A stretch of DNA of 16,329 bases from assembly GCA_938003715.1 (NCBI GenBank), contig CALKYK010000288.1:1-16329 (forward strand), given 5' to 3'. This DNA comes from an uncultured Gammaproteobacteria bacterium. Its GTDB lineage: Bacteria > Pseudomonadota > Gammaproteobacteria > Steroidobacterales > Woeseiaceae. The notes beneath the pieces were generated by a model, which had not been told where the DNA came from, ran no database searches, and saw only the letters and a list, made by a program, of their open reading frames with translations. Made by a program: the position numbers and the translations under genes. This document shows, in pieces, positions 15,460 through 16,329 of this stretch (the stretch's first letter is position 1; each line of letters begins with the position of its first letter).

Positions 15460-16329
15460 TGACGCCGGTCAGTTCCTTGCCGACGACGAGCTGGTGAACC
15501 GTTTCGGTTCCTTCGTAGGTGATGACGCTTTCGAGATTCAGCATGTGCCGGACCGGCACGTACTCGGCGCTGATGCCGCTACCGCCGAGCAGGTCACGCG
15601 CATCGCGCGCAATGTCGATGGCGGCGCGGCAGTTGTTCCACTTGGCGACCGACACCTGGGTCGGCGTCATGCGGCCTTCGTCCTTCAGGCGACCCAGGCG
15701 CAGCGACAGGAGCTGCGCGGTCGTGATGCGCCGCGCCATGTCTGCGAGCCGGACCTGAACCGACTGGTTGTGGGTCAGCGGCTTGTCGAACAGCACGCGC
15801 TCCTGCGCATACTCGAGCGCTTCCTCCAGGCAGGCCTGTGCGGCGCCGATGACGCCCCAGGTAATGCCGTAGCGCGCCTGGGTCAGGCAGCTCAGCGGAC
15901 CTTTCAGTCCGACGACGCCCGGCAGGACGTTTGCCTCGGGCACGCGAACGTTGTCGAAAAACAGCGCCGAGGTCACCGAGGCACGCAGCGAAAACTTGTT
16001 CTCGATTTCCTGCGCCGTGAAGCCCGGCATGTCCTTCTCCACGATGAAGCCACGCACACCTTCGTCCGTCATCGCCCAGACCACGGCGGCATCCGCGAGG
16101 TTGCCGTTCGTGATCCACATCTTCGACCCGTTCAGTATCCAGTCGCCGCCGTCGCGTTTCGCATGCGTCTTCATGTTGCCCGGGTCGGAGCCGCCGTGCG
16201 CTTCAGTCAGGCCGAAGCAGCCGATGGCTTCGCCGCGGGCCATCGCCGGCAGCCAGCGTTCCTTTTGCTCGTCCGAGCCGTAGGCGTGGATCGGGTACAT
16301 GACCAGGCTCGACTGCACCGACACGAAGC
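15449..16329 (-). CDS. gcdH: Glutaryl-CoA dehydrogenase, N-terminus outside the window
   Basis: An FAD-dependent acyl-CoA dehydrogenase that oxidises and decarboxylates glutaryl-CoA to crotonyl-CoA in lysine, hydroxylysine and tryptophan breakdown. The frame is open to the window edge, and about 293 of roughly 390 residues are visible. Motifs specific for this member include SVQSSLVMYPIHAYGS, the flavin region GCFGLTEAHGGSDPGNM, KMWITNG, FSLRASVTS and RDLLGGSGISAEY. The catalytic base is the glutamate of TYEGT (codon 15512-15514), the position used by glutaryl-CoA dehydrogenases. A GTG at 16324 is internal and not the true start. The stop overlaps the dinF start by 11 nt. Confidence 0.93.
   Translation of the reverse strand, partial: FVSVQSSLVMYPIHAYGSDEQKERWLPAMARGEAIGCFGLTEAHGGSDPGNMKTHAKRDGGDWILNGSKMWITNGNLADAAVVWAMTDEGVRGFIVEKDMPGFTAQEIENKFSLRASVTSALFFDNVRVPEANVLPGVVGLKGPLSCLTQARYGITWGVIGAAQACLEEALEYAQERVLFDKPLTHNQSVQVRLADMARRITTAQLLSLRLGRLKDEGRMTPTQVSVAKWNNCRAAIDIARDARDLLGGSGISAEYVPVRHMLNLESVITYEGTETVHQLVVGKELTGVNAF

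Noticed and set aside
1..16329. CRISPR array, tRNA/rRNA genes, insertion sequence or prophage
   Set aside because: No repeat-spacer pattern, no cloverleaf-type gene, no transposase or integrase and no terminal inverted repeats were seen; coding is continuous.

Overview
This 16.3 kb window comes from a GC-rich Gram-negative chromosome. It is almost entirely coding, with no sign of phage, insertion sequences, CRISPR arrays or RNA genes. The dedicated class GN sortase system (kinase, regulator, VIT/vWA target, sortase), a DinF-type MATE transporter and proteobacterial-type glutamate synthase genes suggest a proteobacterium, most likely a marine or sediment gammaproteobacterium. The genus cannot be named from the sequence alone.

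Layout. (1) 1-5650, plus strand: gltB (5' end outside the window) and gltD, the two subunits of NADPH glutamate synthase, 4 nt apart. (2) 8729-5657, minus strand: a response regulator (PdsR), a sensor histidine kinase (PdsS) and a 96-residue ferritin of the encapsulated-ferritin (EncFtn) family, with gaps of 9 and 16 nt that suggest one transcript. (3) 8861-11603, plus strand, divergent from the regulators: a secreted VIT/von Willebrand A protein with a C-terminal sorting signal, and the overlapping class GN sortase gene. (4) 12577-11610, minus strand: an SRPBCC-fold protein and a Nudix hydrolase with ATGA-overlapping ends. (5) 12716-14095, plus strand: a NorM-like MATE transporter. (6) 16329-14092, minus strand: glutaryl-CoA dehydrogenase (N-terminus outside the window) overlapping a DinF-type MATE transporter.

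How the genes fit together. The core is a complete one-sortase/one-substrate system with its own two-component regulators, transcribed divergently from a 131 bp control region. That region holds CCACA direct repeats phased at 10 and 21 bp, a candidate PdsR operator. The kinase has a large periplasmic sensor whose first half looks like a CBM9-type carbohydrate-binding module, so a glycan ligand is possible. The least expected observation is that the regulator/kinase transcript appears to continue into an EncFtn ferritin gene. That ferritin keeps all the iron-oxidising residues but has no encapsulin neighbour and no recognisable encapsulin-targeting tail, which suggests a free-standing EncFtn possibly co-regulated with the sortase system.

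Three convergent gene pairs meet with 6 nt, 6 nt or overlapping stop codons, leaving no room for ordinary intrinsic terminators between them. The only intergenic stretches over 100 bp are the two divergent promoter regions (8730-8860 and 12578-12715); no gap exceeds 300 bp.
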